The notes: generated from the sequence alone by a model not told the origin. Positions 49,201 to 59,980 are shown, counted from the stretch's first letter. The stretch is 64,000 nt of DNA from Lucifuga dentata (GCA_014773175.1 VXCM01001412.1:28501-92500); one strand, 5' to 3'. A program made the numbers and translations.

Positions 49201-52200
49201 AGCATTCCCCTGTTCAGATGGTCCTGGAATCAAGGATCCTTGCGAGAAAGAAACAGTCGACGCCACTGCAAATTTAACTCTGCAACAGCGTGAAGACATC
49301 ACACAGAGTGCCCAGGTAAGGGAAATCTGCTCAAACATGCAGAAGCAGACTGATGTTATTGAACCTGAAACATGACATGTGCCTAATTTTGATGTTCTCC
49401 TCAGCATGCTTTGAGGCTGTGTGCGTTTGGACAGATGCACAAGGTACTGGGGATGGACTTGCCTGTTAAACCACGCAAGTCAGCGGGAGCCAGCAGCAAA
49501 GACATCACAGGTACCCGATGATCCCCTCATAAATGATTCTTGTTGTTTGAGTTTGTTTGATTGTTAAAAATATGGACAGCGTGGCATTCAGGGATGATGG
49601 AGTGTTCTCTGGTCTGTTTTGCTGTTTTTACAGGAGCCCAGGTATCACCAGCTGGGCAGTACAACATGCCAGGGAAGAGACCTTACTCAGCGATGGAGAA
49701 AGGAGAGGATGAACTCAAACTCAACAGCAAACAGAGGAAGCTTCTCAAGTTCCAGAAGCATCAGCGCTTTCAGAGGAAATCATGTTAGTAATGGATATCA
49801 GAGTTTTTGTTATTGGCCAAGCTTTTTTTTTTTTTTTTTTTNTTTTTTTTTTTTTTTTTTGTACTGTTAACTGATCCACCTAAATCCTTCTCGATGCATT
49901 ACCTCGCTGGCTTAAAAATTTCCATGAACAGGAGAAATGACCCTCATTAAGATCATTAGAGTTCGTTTTGAACTCTGTGACAAAGCAGCAAACTGATGTT
50001 GTGTCAGTGCAAATGAAAATGTACTAAAGAAATGTAAAATAAATTTTTAAGTTATGCAACGTTGAGGAATGTAAAGAATACTGAGACATGCATTATTTGA
50101 TTGCTAATAACTTTTTGCTTCTGTCTGTTGGTCTGTTCATTTTCCCTGCAGTCACAGATGATTTGTGCATGAATGCTGTGATGCGTTTGAACCAGTACAG
50201 ACCGGGCCTGGAATACCGGCTGACATCTCAGACAGGTCCAGTCCACGAGCCGGTCTTTACAATGGTTGTGGAGTTAAATGATAAGGTCTATGAAGCCACG
50301 GGGTCTTCAAAACGAACCGCCAAGCTTAATGTAGCCACCAAGGCAAGTCTCTTACACATCCCATCATCATAAGGTTACTTTAATTTGCTTTAGGATAAAT
50401 TATTATTTTTATATAGTGTTGACTTTTATCTTTCACAGGTCCTGCAGGATCTTGGTCTTCCAGTTGGCTCAGACTCCAAATCAGAGACCAGTGGCGATGG
50501 TGATGATGTCCAGGAACCAGGAAGTGCTGGTAGCACAGCTTGTGCTGCATCAGAAGATGTATGTGTCAGGGATCCTGGTGTTAAATACTCAAAATAACCG
50601 TTTTTTTTTTTTTATTTCCCTAACAGTAAATTCATCCTTTCAACATTTGCTTCTCTCATAGATTACATTTCTTGAATAAAGTCTATATAGTATGTATGTA
50701 ACAGCTCATTTCTGTCCATTTGCTGTGAACAGAGTGGCCAGGGTCCAATCTTGACCAAAAACGGTAAGAACCCTGTGATGGAGCTGAACGAGAAGCGCCG
50801 CAGCCTGAAGTATGAACTGTCTGCTGAGACAGGCGGCTCCCATGAAAAGTGCTTCATCATGGAGGTGAGTCAGCAGTGTCACACCTACTGTACATTACAA
50901 TAAACAACACAGCAAGCCTGTTTGTTTATTTATTTTGAAAGATTATTAAAAAGTTTTAGGTTGTATATTCTCAGCTTTGCTTTCCAAGTGTGTTATTTAA
51001 AAAAAGAAAAGAAAAAAAAGACTGAGCTGTTGAAACCTTCTCTTCAGCCAAATAATATAGCGAGTATCTGCAAAATATCCGTGCTGTAAATGTTACAATA
51101 TGTGGCATTAGTCTATTTCGTAAGTATTCAATGCTCATGTATCAGTCCCTATACAATATAAATAAATAAATAAATATTTGGTCCTCCCTACAGCTTTGAA
51201 TTCTACTGATGATTTTTATATTTGTGTAACTCGTTAGCAAGTTTTGATGGTGCTGACTTGTTCATTGTTGTGTTATGAAGTTGGGTGATTTTATCTTCCT
51301 TTGCTCAGTTGCTTCCTAAGTTATTTTGTTTGAATAAATGGAACATACTCTACCTTTGTAGATATATAAATAACACATTTACAGGGCAAATGTGTGGGGT
51401 GAAAAGAGAAGATGGAAATAGTAAGTGGTACTATGAGATTAAAATGTTGATGTTTACCTGTTCTCCGTACACAGGTGGAGGTTGATGGAGAGAAGTTCAA
51501 AGGGAGGGGCTCCAATAAGAAGGAGGCAAAGGCCTATGCTGCCCTGGCTGCACTGGAGAAACTGTTTCCAAATGATGATGGCAGCTTGTTGACCACCTTC
51601 AGAAATCCTGCAAAGAAGAAGGTCACTTACACTGACATGGTAACTGATGTAGATGTATGTCATTGTGTAAGGATTCTCAAAATTTGTTACTGATTTTTCA
51701 ATCTGACTGCACGATTTACTTTTGAGTAACTGGTGTTCCGCGTTAACAAGTCTACTGTTGCGCTGTCAGTCTTAATCTAAACTAAAATTACTTATTAAAA
51801 CACTGCTCATAACTCAGACTCACAACCCTCGATGGATGGATAGTACTATTTAAGTGTATGTGGTCCAAATTCAAAAGTGAGATGGTGAGTTGTGGAGTCA
51901 ATTGATTGGAACTTTTGGGGGAGGATTTTCAGCGCTGTTTCTTCATCATCTGTTTTAGCTGCTTCCTAGTTGAGCTCCGTATTAAAACTAGAGTTTTTTA
52001 TTCACACACTCTGAGAGTAAACACTCGGTTTGTTTTCTTGCTTGCTTGATGGAAGAGCTGGTAACTTGACAGACTTGTCTGTGCATCTTTTAATATACAG
52101 TATGTTGAATCAAACAGTAATTTCTTCAGTTATATGTGAAAATTTCCAAACCCGTAATGAATATGTAATTCACTGAGTGATAAACATTTATGCAGTAAAA

Positions 52201-54827
52201 CAATGAATTATTAATCAATAAATGAATAAATTCTATGAATTATTAGCCACTGTATGCACATATCCTTATGAGCATAACTTTTGTCTCAAAGCATTTGGTC
52301 TTTTTGTTAAATCTTCTGCCAATTCCTATTTTAAACAGCACATCCCAGGGTTTGGCACTATCCGTGGCATTCCTTCAGATTCTGGGACGCGCGGCTGGGG
52401 TCACCACAGAGGTCGGGGTCGAGGCAAACCGTTTAATGAAGGACCCAGCTATAACAAGAGTAAGGAACCTTACTCTCACTAAGCTGCAGCACTAGTGTTA
52501 CAATGACAAAACCATGTTCCTTAGATCTATGTAATAGCCACTTCCTACACTTGTGAAGGATTGAACTAAAGGATAATTTCTTTCCCTTTAAAAAGCCAAC
52601 TACAGCTACTATGACAGCAGCGCTGGGACAGGTTATCGTAAGTATCTACTACTTGCCCTGATCTGTGTAATACGATGAACATGTTTTTCATTCGCCACAA
52701 ATCAGCATTTAGTTCAGAGTTGGAGGCAGCAGCAGAATGGTAGTTCAGTTATCTTCATGTTTGAGACCATTTTGTGAAACTTAAACACAGAGTATTAAAA
52801 CAGTTTGTAGCCTTAAACCAGGTGGTTAAACATGGCTGCATAGTTAATGATTCCTCAAAGTTTGAAAGTTTTCCATGTTCTCCTCTCACAAGTTGGTTAC
52901 TGTGTTCATTTACACAAAAACAAATGCCAATATACTTACTGAAAATCTTGAATAGTTACATCAGTGAAAATTCATCTGGAGTTTGAAATAAGCCATTTTT
53001 GAAAGGCACTTGATTAATCTGAAGTCAACATTTTGATGTAGGTAGGGTATCTTCTGTGTGTCAACTTATATTGCTAATTGGCATTAATTTTACTTAGTAC
53101 CACTGAATATTCCAGAAAAGATTAGGCTGACCACATTGTTTTGGCTTTTTCAACTAATACTTTGAAAAAGACTAACACAGATGCTTTTGATTTCACACCT
53201 CAGTGGTCTGATGCATTTTCATTTTAACAATTTTTCAGATAAACTCTATGGTAATAATGCACCCAGTAACCCACCCAAAAACATTGGGACAGGAAGCGTC
53301 ACTGGCTATGGCACCTTTTACCCTGACAGCAGCTCCTACTCCGCTCCATCCACCGCCAGTTCTTCCTCTAGCAACTCAAAGTCAGAAAACTACCAGTCGA
53401 TGCCTCCTCCCGCTGATCAGGAGAGCCCCTACAGCTACGGCTATGGAGATGAGAAGAAAAAGATGCTGACCCAAGGAGGAGGTCAGGGTAATGGCCAAGG
53501 AGGAGCCACCTCTATGTACAGCACAGCCTACCCAAGCTCAGTGACGGGGGGTCAAGGCTATAATAATTATGGTAAGGATGTTTAAAGTTGAACTAAGACC
53601 TCTATTTCATAAGAAGGAATTTTAACATTTGGATATGTTTGTACAGCCATCAGGACAGGATACAACAATATATTTGTATGATACTTATAATATTGTCTTA
53701 TCAGCTTCCAGCGTGTTTCACTTTCTTAAAATTACAAAACTGAACTTGTTTCTTTGTGTTAGAGTATGTAGTAATCGTGTTCATTAATATGCTTATTTAG
53801 ACATCTGTTTAACCAAACCATGAAAGGCAGTGAAATGACAGAAAACGTGTTTACCACTTCCTGCTTATTAAGGGGAGGAGCAATTGATAAAGATTAACAA
53901 TATTTGACTTATAGCTGGGAGGCCCTAGGATCGCCTAGGGTTTAATGTGGCTTTAAATGACCATACTAGCCATTTTGCATGTTTAGGCCTAATATATTCA
54001 ATTTTCAGAGACATAACATTACTGACAATCATTTCCCAAAGCATACTACTGGAACGGTGAATTTAAAAAAATTCTTTCCTACCTTCCAGTCCACCATTGG
54101 TTTTAGTTCATTCTGGTATGCTATTAAAATCAATTTGTTGATACTTGAAATATTCTTCAGAGAAGGTACCATCATCACAAACAAGACATGTATTCAGGTT
54201 TTTTTTCGAAGTTACATAATTTTAGCGTTGAAGTGCAATAAAAAGCGCAGCGTGATCTGAAAATGATTCCTAGTGGTGCATTCAAGTGCTGTAGTGAAGA
54301 ATTGACAACAAGAAGCATTTTCAGATCACGCTGCGCTTTTTATTACGCTTAAATGCTAAAATGATGTAACTTCAAAAAAACCTGAATATATGTCTTGTTC
54401 GCGATGAAGGATTACCTATCCCAAGAACATTTCAAAACAAGTTGATTTTAATAGTGCACCAGAGTGAACTGAAACCAGTGGTGGTCTGGAAGGTAGGGAA
54501 AAAAAATTGAATTCACCATTCCAGTAGTATGCTTTGGGAAATGATTATCAGTAATATTACGTGTATAAAAAATTTAATATATTAGGCGCAAACATGCAAA
54601 AATTGTCCTTTAAGGATGGAGGAAGATGACAAATGTAATGAAATCCTTCAAAAATAAAGGAAATAATGCCTCCTGGTTTGATCTCATTCTCAGGTTGGGG
54701 AAACCAGTCAAACCAGTCATCCTGGGGGAATCAGCAGGGATATAGCTCGTACCAGGGCTATGGAGGACAAGACCAATCATCATCATCATCATCATCATCA
54801 TTCTCTGGATACAACACAAATTATTAA
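41038..54827 (+). CDS. ilf3: ilf3, interleukin enhancer-binding factor 3 (NF90/NF110 family dsRNA-binding protein)
   Basis: Nineteen coding exons join without a frame break: 41038-41141, 43188-43299, 43810-44003, 44522-44690, 44848-44998, 46794-46885, 47886-47981, 49020-49131, 49218-49315, 49405-49510, 49634-49783, 50152-50342, 50439-50558, 50733-50864, 51475-51639, 52339-52459, 52596-52637, 53239-53571 and 54694-54827. The product is 873 aa, close to human NF110. Order: N-terminal extension (1-80), DZF domain (about 86-411), basic linker with a likely NLS, dsRBD1 (about 465-533), dsRBD2 (about 568-643) and an RG/Q/S/Y-rich tail. ILF3 pairs with ILF2 through DZF and binds structured RNA in nucleus and cytoplasm. 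The start AGCATGG is a strong Kozak site. One intron is GC-AG. STRBP is the main alternative; the [20 protein letters not shown] segment and the long SY-rich tail favour ILF3. Divergence suggests the more derived teleost paralogue. Confidence 0.88.
41950..42480 (-). mobile_element. fragment of a non-LTR retrotransposon ORF2 in an ilf3 intron
   Basis: On the minus strand, [15 protein letters not shown] (near 42435-42391) has the CxxC...H..C form typical of the zinc knuckle that follows the reverse transcriptase in teleost L1/Tx1-like elements. It is followed downstream by [16 protein letters not shown] (near 42225-42178), another common landmark of those ORFs, and further LINE-like residues. 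Stops and frame changes break it. A 65 bp block is repeated around N at 42102, and another copy of flanking sequence around N at 42521. It is a dead 3' ORF remnant. Confidence 0.6.
42454..42573. repeat. (GA)n microsatellite, duplicated around an N at 42521
   Basis: TAAAACAGAGACAAATTAAG followed by a GA tract occurs on both sides of the N, so one locus is probably represented twice. Confidence 0.85.
43810..49510 (+). CDS. ilf3: ilf3 exons encoding the DZF domain
   Basis: Eight exons encode about residues 73-411. Landmarks: [132 protein letters not shown] and [17 protein letters not shown] is a degenerate nucleotidyltransferase fold used for ILF2/ILF3 heterodimerisation rather than catalysis (family knowledge). 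The linker after the first segment is shorter than in human ILF3. Confidence 0.88.
44047..44335. repeat. possible hAT-like or other DNA-repeat fragment
   Basis: CAGTGTTTCCCATATATAGG begins a stretch with CCTGCCCAGGTAAATGAAG and CCGCCCAGGTATTGCAG. This opening is a familiar teleost repeat terminus, but no matching second end was found. It lies inside an ilf3 intron. Confidence 0.35.
46544..46581. repeat. 38-nt perfect hairpin in an ilf3 intron
   Basis: CATAAACACGCAGTTGTA at 46544-46561 is followed by AA and its exact reverse complement at 46564-46581. Confidence 0.9.
48175..48224. repeat. inverted repeat, 22-bp arms
   Basis: AAACAGATCATATTTACTGC.. (48175-48196) pairs with 48203-48224 with one mismatch and a 6-base loop. 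Located in an ilf3 intron just before the terminal-inverted-repeat element at 48.29 kb. Confidence 0.85.
48291..48858. mobile_element. non-autonomous DNA transposon with 18-bp terminal inverted repeats
   Basis: CTGCGTTTCCATCCAACT at 48291 is matched by AGTTGGATGGAAACGCAG ending at about 48858. The same motif recurs internally (GTGGATGGAAACACTG near 48345, GTGGATGGAAACGGG near 48455), and AAACAACTT follows each terminus. It is about 570 bp, has no transposase frame, and lies in an ilf3 intron. No clear target duplication was seen. Confidence 0.65.
50152..50558 (+). CDS. ilf3: ilf3 exons encoding dsRBD1
   Basis: Exons 50152-50342 and 50439-50558 encode [40 protein letters not shown] and [20 protein letters not shown], the alpha-beta-beta-beta-alpha pattern with the GPVHxPxFT loop and KR-AKL helix that contact dsRNA. 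The intron between them uses a GC donor (AAG/GCAAGT). An acidic Ser/Gly/Glu linker follows. Confidence 0.88.
50733..51639 (+). CDS. ilf3: ilf3 exons encoding dsRBD2
   Basis: Exons 50733-50864 and 51475-51639 encode [40 protein letters not shown] and [20 protein letters not shown]. The helix-2 NKK..AK residues needed for RNA binding are present. The second exon continues into a linker ([12 protein letters not shown]) that departs from the human sequence. Confidence 0.9.
52339..54827 (+). CDS. ilf3: ilf3 exons encoding the RG- and Q/S/Y-rich C-terminal tail
   Basis: Four exons encode [11 protein letters not shown] (an RG motif), a 42-base micro-exon (52596-52637, [13 protein letters not shown]), a Ser/Pro/Gly/Tyr-rich exon, and a last exon with [20 protein letters not shown], eight consecutive serines from a (TCA)n tract, and SGYNTNY before TAA at 54825-54827. 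This low-complexity tail corresponds to the NF110 (long) isoform. Intron reads also reach early stops soon after dsRBD2, which is how short NF90-type ends could arise, but none can be confirmed. Confidence 0.83.
53953..54613. mobile_element. TTAA-flanked element, copy F: fold-back form with arms of about 290-300 bp
   Basis: It begins TTAAATGACCATACTAGCC at 53953 and ends GTCCTTTAA at 54613. The left arm (53953 to about 54263) reads as the left half of copy A; the right arm (about 54322-54613) is the inverted repeat of the same half: CATTTTCAGATCACGCTGCG pairs with CGCAGCGTGATCTGAAAATG, and ATTTCCCAAAGCATACTACT pairs with AGTAGTATGCTTTGGGAAAT. The unpaired centre is about 58 bases. It lies in the last intron of ilf3 (53572-54693) and would form long imperfect dsRNA in the pre-mRNA. 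Confidence 0.85.
54773..54802 (+). repeat. ilf3: (TCA)n coding microsatellite in ilf3
   Basis: Eight or more TCA units encode a run of eight serines near the C-terminus. Length variation here would change the protein without a frameshift. Confidence 0.9.
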
Positions 54828-55060
54828 ACATCACATAAACAGCTTTTATCATGTCATGCTTTTGACTTTGGTCAGAGCTCTACATGTTAGGCTCACTGTT
54901 AATGATTGTCCTGGGATACCACTTTTGAAAACAGAAAACACATGATTGCTCTGAAACTGGAAAGCCTATCTTTGATTATCCCTGTTTTCTTTTAAGTGCT
55001 CCACCCCTCATCGTGTAAGCTGATGTGGATGTAAAATAAAGTTGTTTTGTCATTTTGTCC
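54828..55060 (+). terminator. ilf3: ilf3 3' UTR and poly(A) signal
   Basis: AATAAA at about 55035-55040 is followed by GTTGTTTTGTCATTTTGTCC, a GU/U-rich downstream element. A second AATAAA lies near 55200. Confidence 0.6.
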
Positions 55061-56740
55061 TCTTTCCAAGGTTGTTCGTATGTTTTATAATCTAATGTAG
55101 TGGTACAATAAGTTTGGTTTTGTTTTCTGGTTGTCTGTAGTCTTGACCTGAGGATGTGCTCGTTGCTGTGTCAGTTATATAATGCTCCCATCACTCTTAA
55201 ATAAATCACTCTCATTTTGAGCAAAGTTTTTATCACTTATTATGTGTTGCGCACATCAGAATTTCCATTTATTGTTGTTCTGCTGAGGTTAATTCTGAAC
55301 ATGACATGAATTATGTCTAAATCCTCAGAAGGTGTGGTCATCTTGAACTTCCCTTAAAAATACCAAACCTATTCCTCACGTCAGTGTTACAGAGCATTTT
55401 ACAACATTACCGAGAGCTGTAAATGGCCTCTGCGCTGCACTCTGAGGCCCACACGACTTATGACCTAGCTGCTTCACATTATCAACCAAGCATGCATCCA
55501 CCATGCAAGTGTGGCATGCATGAAATGTTCAGCTATGTAGATAACAAAGATGAGATCAGCTATTATTCAATCCTGTGAGGAAATTAGGCCACTGGAGCTA
55601 CAAAGGGACCAATATTCACTAGTGAATAAAAGAACATATTCATAGTTTATTGTACAATACAATGCAAAAGGACAGCCCTGTGGTAAATCCTAGCTTTTGT
55701 GAAGCTTATAATGTTCCATTTTTGCTGACAGTGCCAGAAAGATCAGCTGGTCGTTTTTGAGGGCACGATTGATGATGTTTTATCGAGCTGCATTATATCG
55801 AAAAGTGTTTAATATTTTGACCACATTATTTACATACATGAGGGACAGCAACCTGAAGTGAAACATTCAATATTCTAAATATGAAAAATAATGTAGCCTA
55901 CATAGTGAATGAACCTCATTAACATGATTCTACTAAAATCTGCAGATCTGTATGGATATTACCAAAATAAACAAAATAAGCATACATCTTCCATGTGCCT
56001 GACCAATATGAGAAATATTATATAGACCATTAACACTGAGCTGATGTTTTCATTTGAATCCTACTCCTATATAACACTTCATCTGCCAAATGAGTGTAAA
56101 AATTTGTCTTGTGTTTGCAGTTGACATTTTAAAGCAGTAAAATATATGCTAATGATAAATCCACAATCTATAATCTACTCAAGTGACTAGCTGTCCAGTG
56201 GACAATTCTCTAAGTTTACATTAACTTGTGAAGAGGGTAATATGCCTAACGAAAGTGACAGAGAAAGATGAAACCTAAAAGGACAAAACTGTGAAAAAAT
56301 AGACTAAATAAGGCGAGAAAGTTTCAGTTTAATACCACAAAATACACAATATACAAGAAAATATAGTCTGTTCTGTAAGCTATACAATTTGGCCATACCT
56401 GGACCATTTATACTATACTGTAGAGTCATCAAATATACTATTTATGCCATGTTGCTTAATATCAAGCTGAAAGGTAAACCCAACACCTTTTTCTTTACCG
56501 AAAAATATGTCTAAAACAACGTAAGGATGGCCAACCAAAAGAACATGGAGAGAAAACTAGGAAAATAAACAGAACAGTGATTAACACTGAAGTGGAAAAA
56601 GTCTGGACAGCGGCTATAATAACCGTTGTGGATCACATGTGGCCCAGATGACCGTACAGTCCCAAGACTTGTCAGGGTGTGAGCAATGATCATGCCCTGT
56701 CGGCGTGGTCTGAGACTGTCCCTGCTGCATCTGGGACGCC
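55061..56740. other. intergenic between ilf3 and acp5
   Basis: AT-rich. No reading frame or RNA gene can be supported. Confidence 0.5.
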
Positions 56741-56821
56741 TGTTTAAAGGCAGGAAGAGCTCAGCAAAGACGGATAGTGTCCTGTCAGGTCATCCTGAGC
56801 ACATCTCACCACTTATCTGCT
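56740..56821 (+). promoter_or_regulatory. acp5: candidate acp5 promoter and leader exon
   Basis: A TATA-like TGTTTAAAGG (about 56740-56749) precedes AGGAAGAGCTCAGCAAAGAC and a sequence ending CTTATCTGCT, followed by a strong GTGAGTC donor at 56822. The first acp5 coding exon begins exactly with ATG after a TTTCTTTAAAG acceptor, so an upstream non-coding exon is needed and this is the best candidate. Inferred from signals only. Confidence 0.35.
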
Positions 56822-57448
56822 GTGAGTCTTTTATCTTCTACCTCTGACATTATTATCAATGGACACTAACAATGACTATTGACATATTAAAGTTGTTGTT
56901 GTTTTTTTGTTTTTTTTTGTCAGTCAGCTTTGTTTTCTTTTTGATAAGACAGGAATGAGGTGCTGAATTCTGCTTTATTGTTCGTTTTTGGGTTTTTTGG
57001 GGATTTTTTCTGGTGTCACTGCTGATGCTGATGGTCATTAAATCTTTCTGCCTCATAACTGACTAAATAACATCAGAATTAAAAGAAGCAGAGACAGAGA
57101 CCTGTCTTCTCCTGCAATGATAGGGGTTGACAGACATCATACTGTAACCTTTGACCCTCTCAGCCTCATAGCTTCCTTGACTAGCTTCTATTGCAGCTGG
57201 GACATGTCAGCTTTGCCTGCAGCCAATCACAACTCACCTATCAGCATAAACGTATGAGATCATATTTTAGGCAGGCAGCGGGGGAAGGAGAGAGGAAGTG
57301 GAGACAGCAGTAAACTGTTGCTGGGGTTTGTTATGATTGATTCATGTTTCTCTTCTTTTCATGCGTTAATTTTCAGTTTCGTTTATGGTTGAATGTCTCT
57401 GCTGTGTTCAGTTGTGCGGCACTTGGTGATGCTTTTCTTTCTTTAAAG

Positions 57449-59779
57449 ATGGCACTTACTTTGGTCTCCATCTTAATCACTGCCATCCCTGTGGCCTACT
57501 GTTATCCCACCGTCTTTCAGGACCTGGAACAAAGCAGCAGTAAGTGTTGCTTCACTCTTTGTGAATACTTTATTTCAACATGCTTGGTGTTCAACTTACG
57601 CTGTAAGTTATTAAGGTTTTGCCTTTTGTTTCCTATTAGAAAACAGAACCTCGATTAAGTTTTTAGCAGTAGGAGACTGGGGTGGGGTGCCACTTCCTCC
57701 CTACGTCACACCTGTAGAGAAAGCTACAGCCCGAGAAATGGGCAGAGTAGCAGAGCAAATAGGAGCTGACTTTGTTCTGGCCCTTGGCGATAACTTCTAC
57801 TACAAAGGTGTGGACAGTGTGGATTCTCCTAGGTTTAAGGTCAGTTCAGTAAACCTGTCCTGTATGTTAAAACAAGTGCCTGTTGATCAAACAATGCATA
57901 GTTGGTAACAGGTTTTGTATTCTGAATGTTTGCATTTAGGACACCTTTGAGAATGTTTACACAGCAAAGTCTCTCAGAATTCCCTGGTACGTGCTTGCTG
58001 GCAATCATGATCATTCAGGGAATGTCAGAGCACAGATTGAGTACAGCCACAAATCTGACAGATGGTAAGGATTCATTTAAAAAAAAAAAAAAAAAANAAA
58101 AAAAAAAAAAAAAAGTGCTTATTAAAACAGAACTTGTTATAATGGCCATCCATCCCAATGCTTTTATGGTAAGACAAGACACATCTCAAGTCATCAGAAG
58201 CAAACTGCAAGTCCAAATGCAGGTTTTACAGTGACGCAGCGCTAATTTCAATGACTTTAAACAGACCCTGGTTAGTCAAAACCCTTCAGTGTATTTGAAT
58301 TTAATCTTTGTAAAGTAGGCTGTTTGAAAATAAACTTCAAGACAACTATAAGTTAAATTACTCATGTACTGCAGTGAGCTACATGGCTGTCGTAAGGCAA
58401 GCAGCAGACTGACCTTGATATCCTGAAGAAACGATTGTCTCAATTTTATTCTCAGGCACACTCTGGCTTACAGGATTAATTAAATGTGGAATATGTTTGG
58501 CCACACAAGCCCTGAACTGAGCTGTTCAACTTTACACTCTGAGCCTGAGTTTCTGCTCCCAAGAGTTAATTAAGTCTTGAGGCAAGCATTAAGGTCAAGT
58601 CTCACTTGGGTGCCAATTCTAACTGAAATCCAGGTCTCTGGTCTGCAGTCCTGGGATGTCTCTAGAGCAGTGTAAATCAATCCTGTGGCATTCGCCTACC
58701 ACAGTACTTCATATTTCATCTGTTCCAACACATACCTGATTAGCTAACTTGCTGAAGAGAGGTGCCTCACAGAGTTTGACTTTCCACTCACCTGATCAGG
58801 TGGGTAGAGCAGGGTGTGTTGGAACATGCAGTGTTTTTGCACTTGAAGACAAGAATTAAAACCACTGCTCCAGAACAAATAAAAATACTAAACTTGTAAT
58901 AAGCAATATTAATTTCTGCCTGAATCTCCAACTATCAACAGGTTAGTTACAGCTTTTTGCTGACATAGTTTTTTACAGCTTTAGCAGAGACTTATCTCAT
59001 ACTGGAATTATAAAATTGGTCCAGATGCTCTGATCATGTAATACCTGCAGGCTTCTTGAGTGTCAACTATGATCTATTGCTCTCCTCATCTCAGGCGCTT
59101 CCCTTATTACTACTATGAGTTGAATTTTCGTATTCCCAATACCGGGAAGACCCTCAGCATCATCATGCTGGACACGGTGATGCTGTGTGGTAATTCAGAT
59201 GACTTCCTCGGTGAGGAGCCCAGCGGCCCCTTGCATGTTGTGGATGCCAACCGTCAGCTGGCTTGGCTGCAGGAGAGGATGGCTCAGTCTAAGGCAGACT
59301 TCTTGTTGGTGGCGGGCCACTACCCAGTGTGGTCTGTATCAGAGCACGGACCCACTAAATGTCTGCTACAGAGACTTCGACCCCTGCTTGTGAAGTACAA
59401 GGCCACCGCCTACCTCTGCGGTCATGACCACAACCTGCAGGTTTGCTTATGGTGACGTTTGAGAACTTTAAGTATATTTGTCTGGTTAAATTGCTTTGAA
59501 TTAAATCCTATCTTTCCCTTACAGTACATTGAAGAGGCTGATGTGGGCTATGTGGTGAGTGGTGCTGGAAACTTTTTGGATCCTGATGTTCGTCACTGGC
59601 ACCACGTTCCCAAAGACACTATAAAGTTCTTTACTGGCCAAGAGTCAACACTGGGTGGCTTTGTCCATGCAGAAGTCACAAAAGACAAGATGATCCTGAC
59701 CTTCTTCCAGGCTAAAGGCACTTCTCTGTATCGCACCGTCCTGCCCAGCCGAGACCTGACACAGTTCAGTCAGCCATAG
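57449..59779 (+). CDS. acp5: acp5, tartrate-resistant acid phosphatase type 5 (purple acid phosphatase)
   Basis: Five coding exons (57449-57539, 57640-57839, 57940-58064, 59095-59440, 59525-59779) join in phase to 338 residues; human ACP5 has 325. A signal peptide ([18 protein letters not shown]) is followed by an N32 glycosylation sequon. All purple acid phosphatase metal ligands are present: D43 in GDWGG, D81 and Y84 in GDNFY (the iron-tyrosinate), N119 in GNHDH, H214 in AGHYPVW, and H249 and H251 in CGHDHN. The enzyme is a secreted or lysosomal Fe-Fe (or Fe-Zn) phosphomonoesterase, used by osteoclasts and macrophages. The loop at about 170-190 corresponds to the cathepsin-cleaved repression loop. 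Teleosts have two acp5 copies, and I cannot tell which this is. A poly-A join with an N lies in intron 3. Confidence 0.92.
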
Positions 59780-59980
59780 AAGCACGGAAGTCCTTAATTA
59801 TATACTCTGCAGTGTAGATTCAGATCAAGATGGTGGCTGTTATTTGCATTTTTAAAATTGGCATTAGCATTTCATAATGGTAACAAATGTTTTAAAGATA
59901 AAAATCAATTAGTTTTACATCGATTGATTTTATGTATGTTAAAAGAATAAATGTTACTTGCAAAGAAACTTGTCCTGTGA
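59780..59980 (+). terminator. acp5: acp5 3' UTR and poly(A) signal
   Basis: AATAAA at about 59946-59951, roughly 170 bases after TAG, is followed by GTTACTTGC and TTGTCCTGTG. Confidence 0.6.

Noticed and set aside
41038..54827. STRBP (SPNR) as identity of the DZF/dsRBD gene
   Set aside because: The two families are close, but the [14 protein letters not shown] end of dsRBD2, the RG motif and the long S/Y/Q/G-rich tail fit ILF3 (NF110) better; an ILF3/STRBP tree would settle it.
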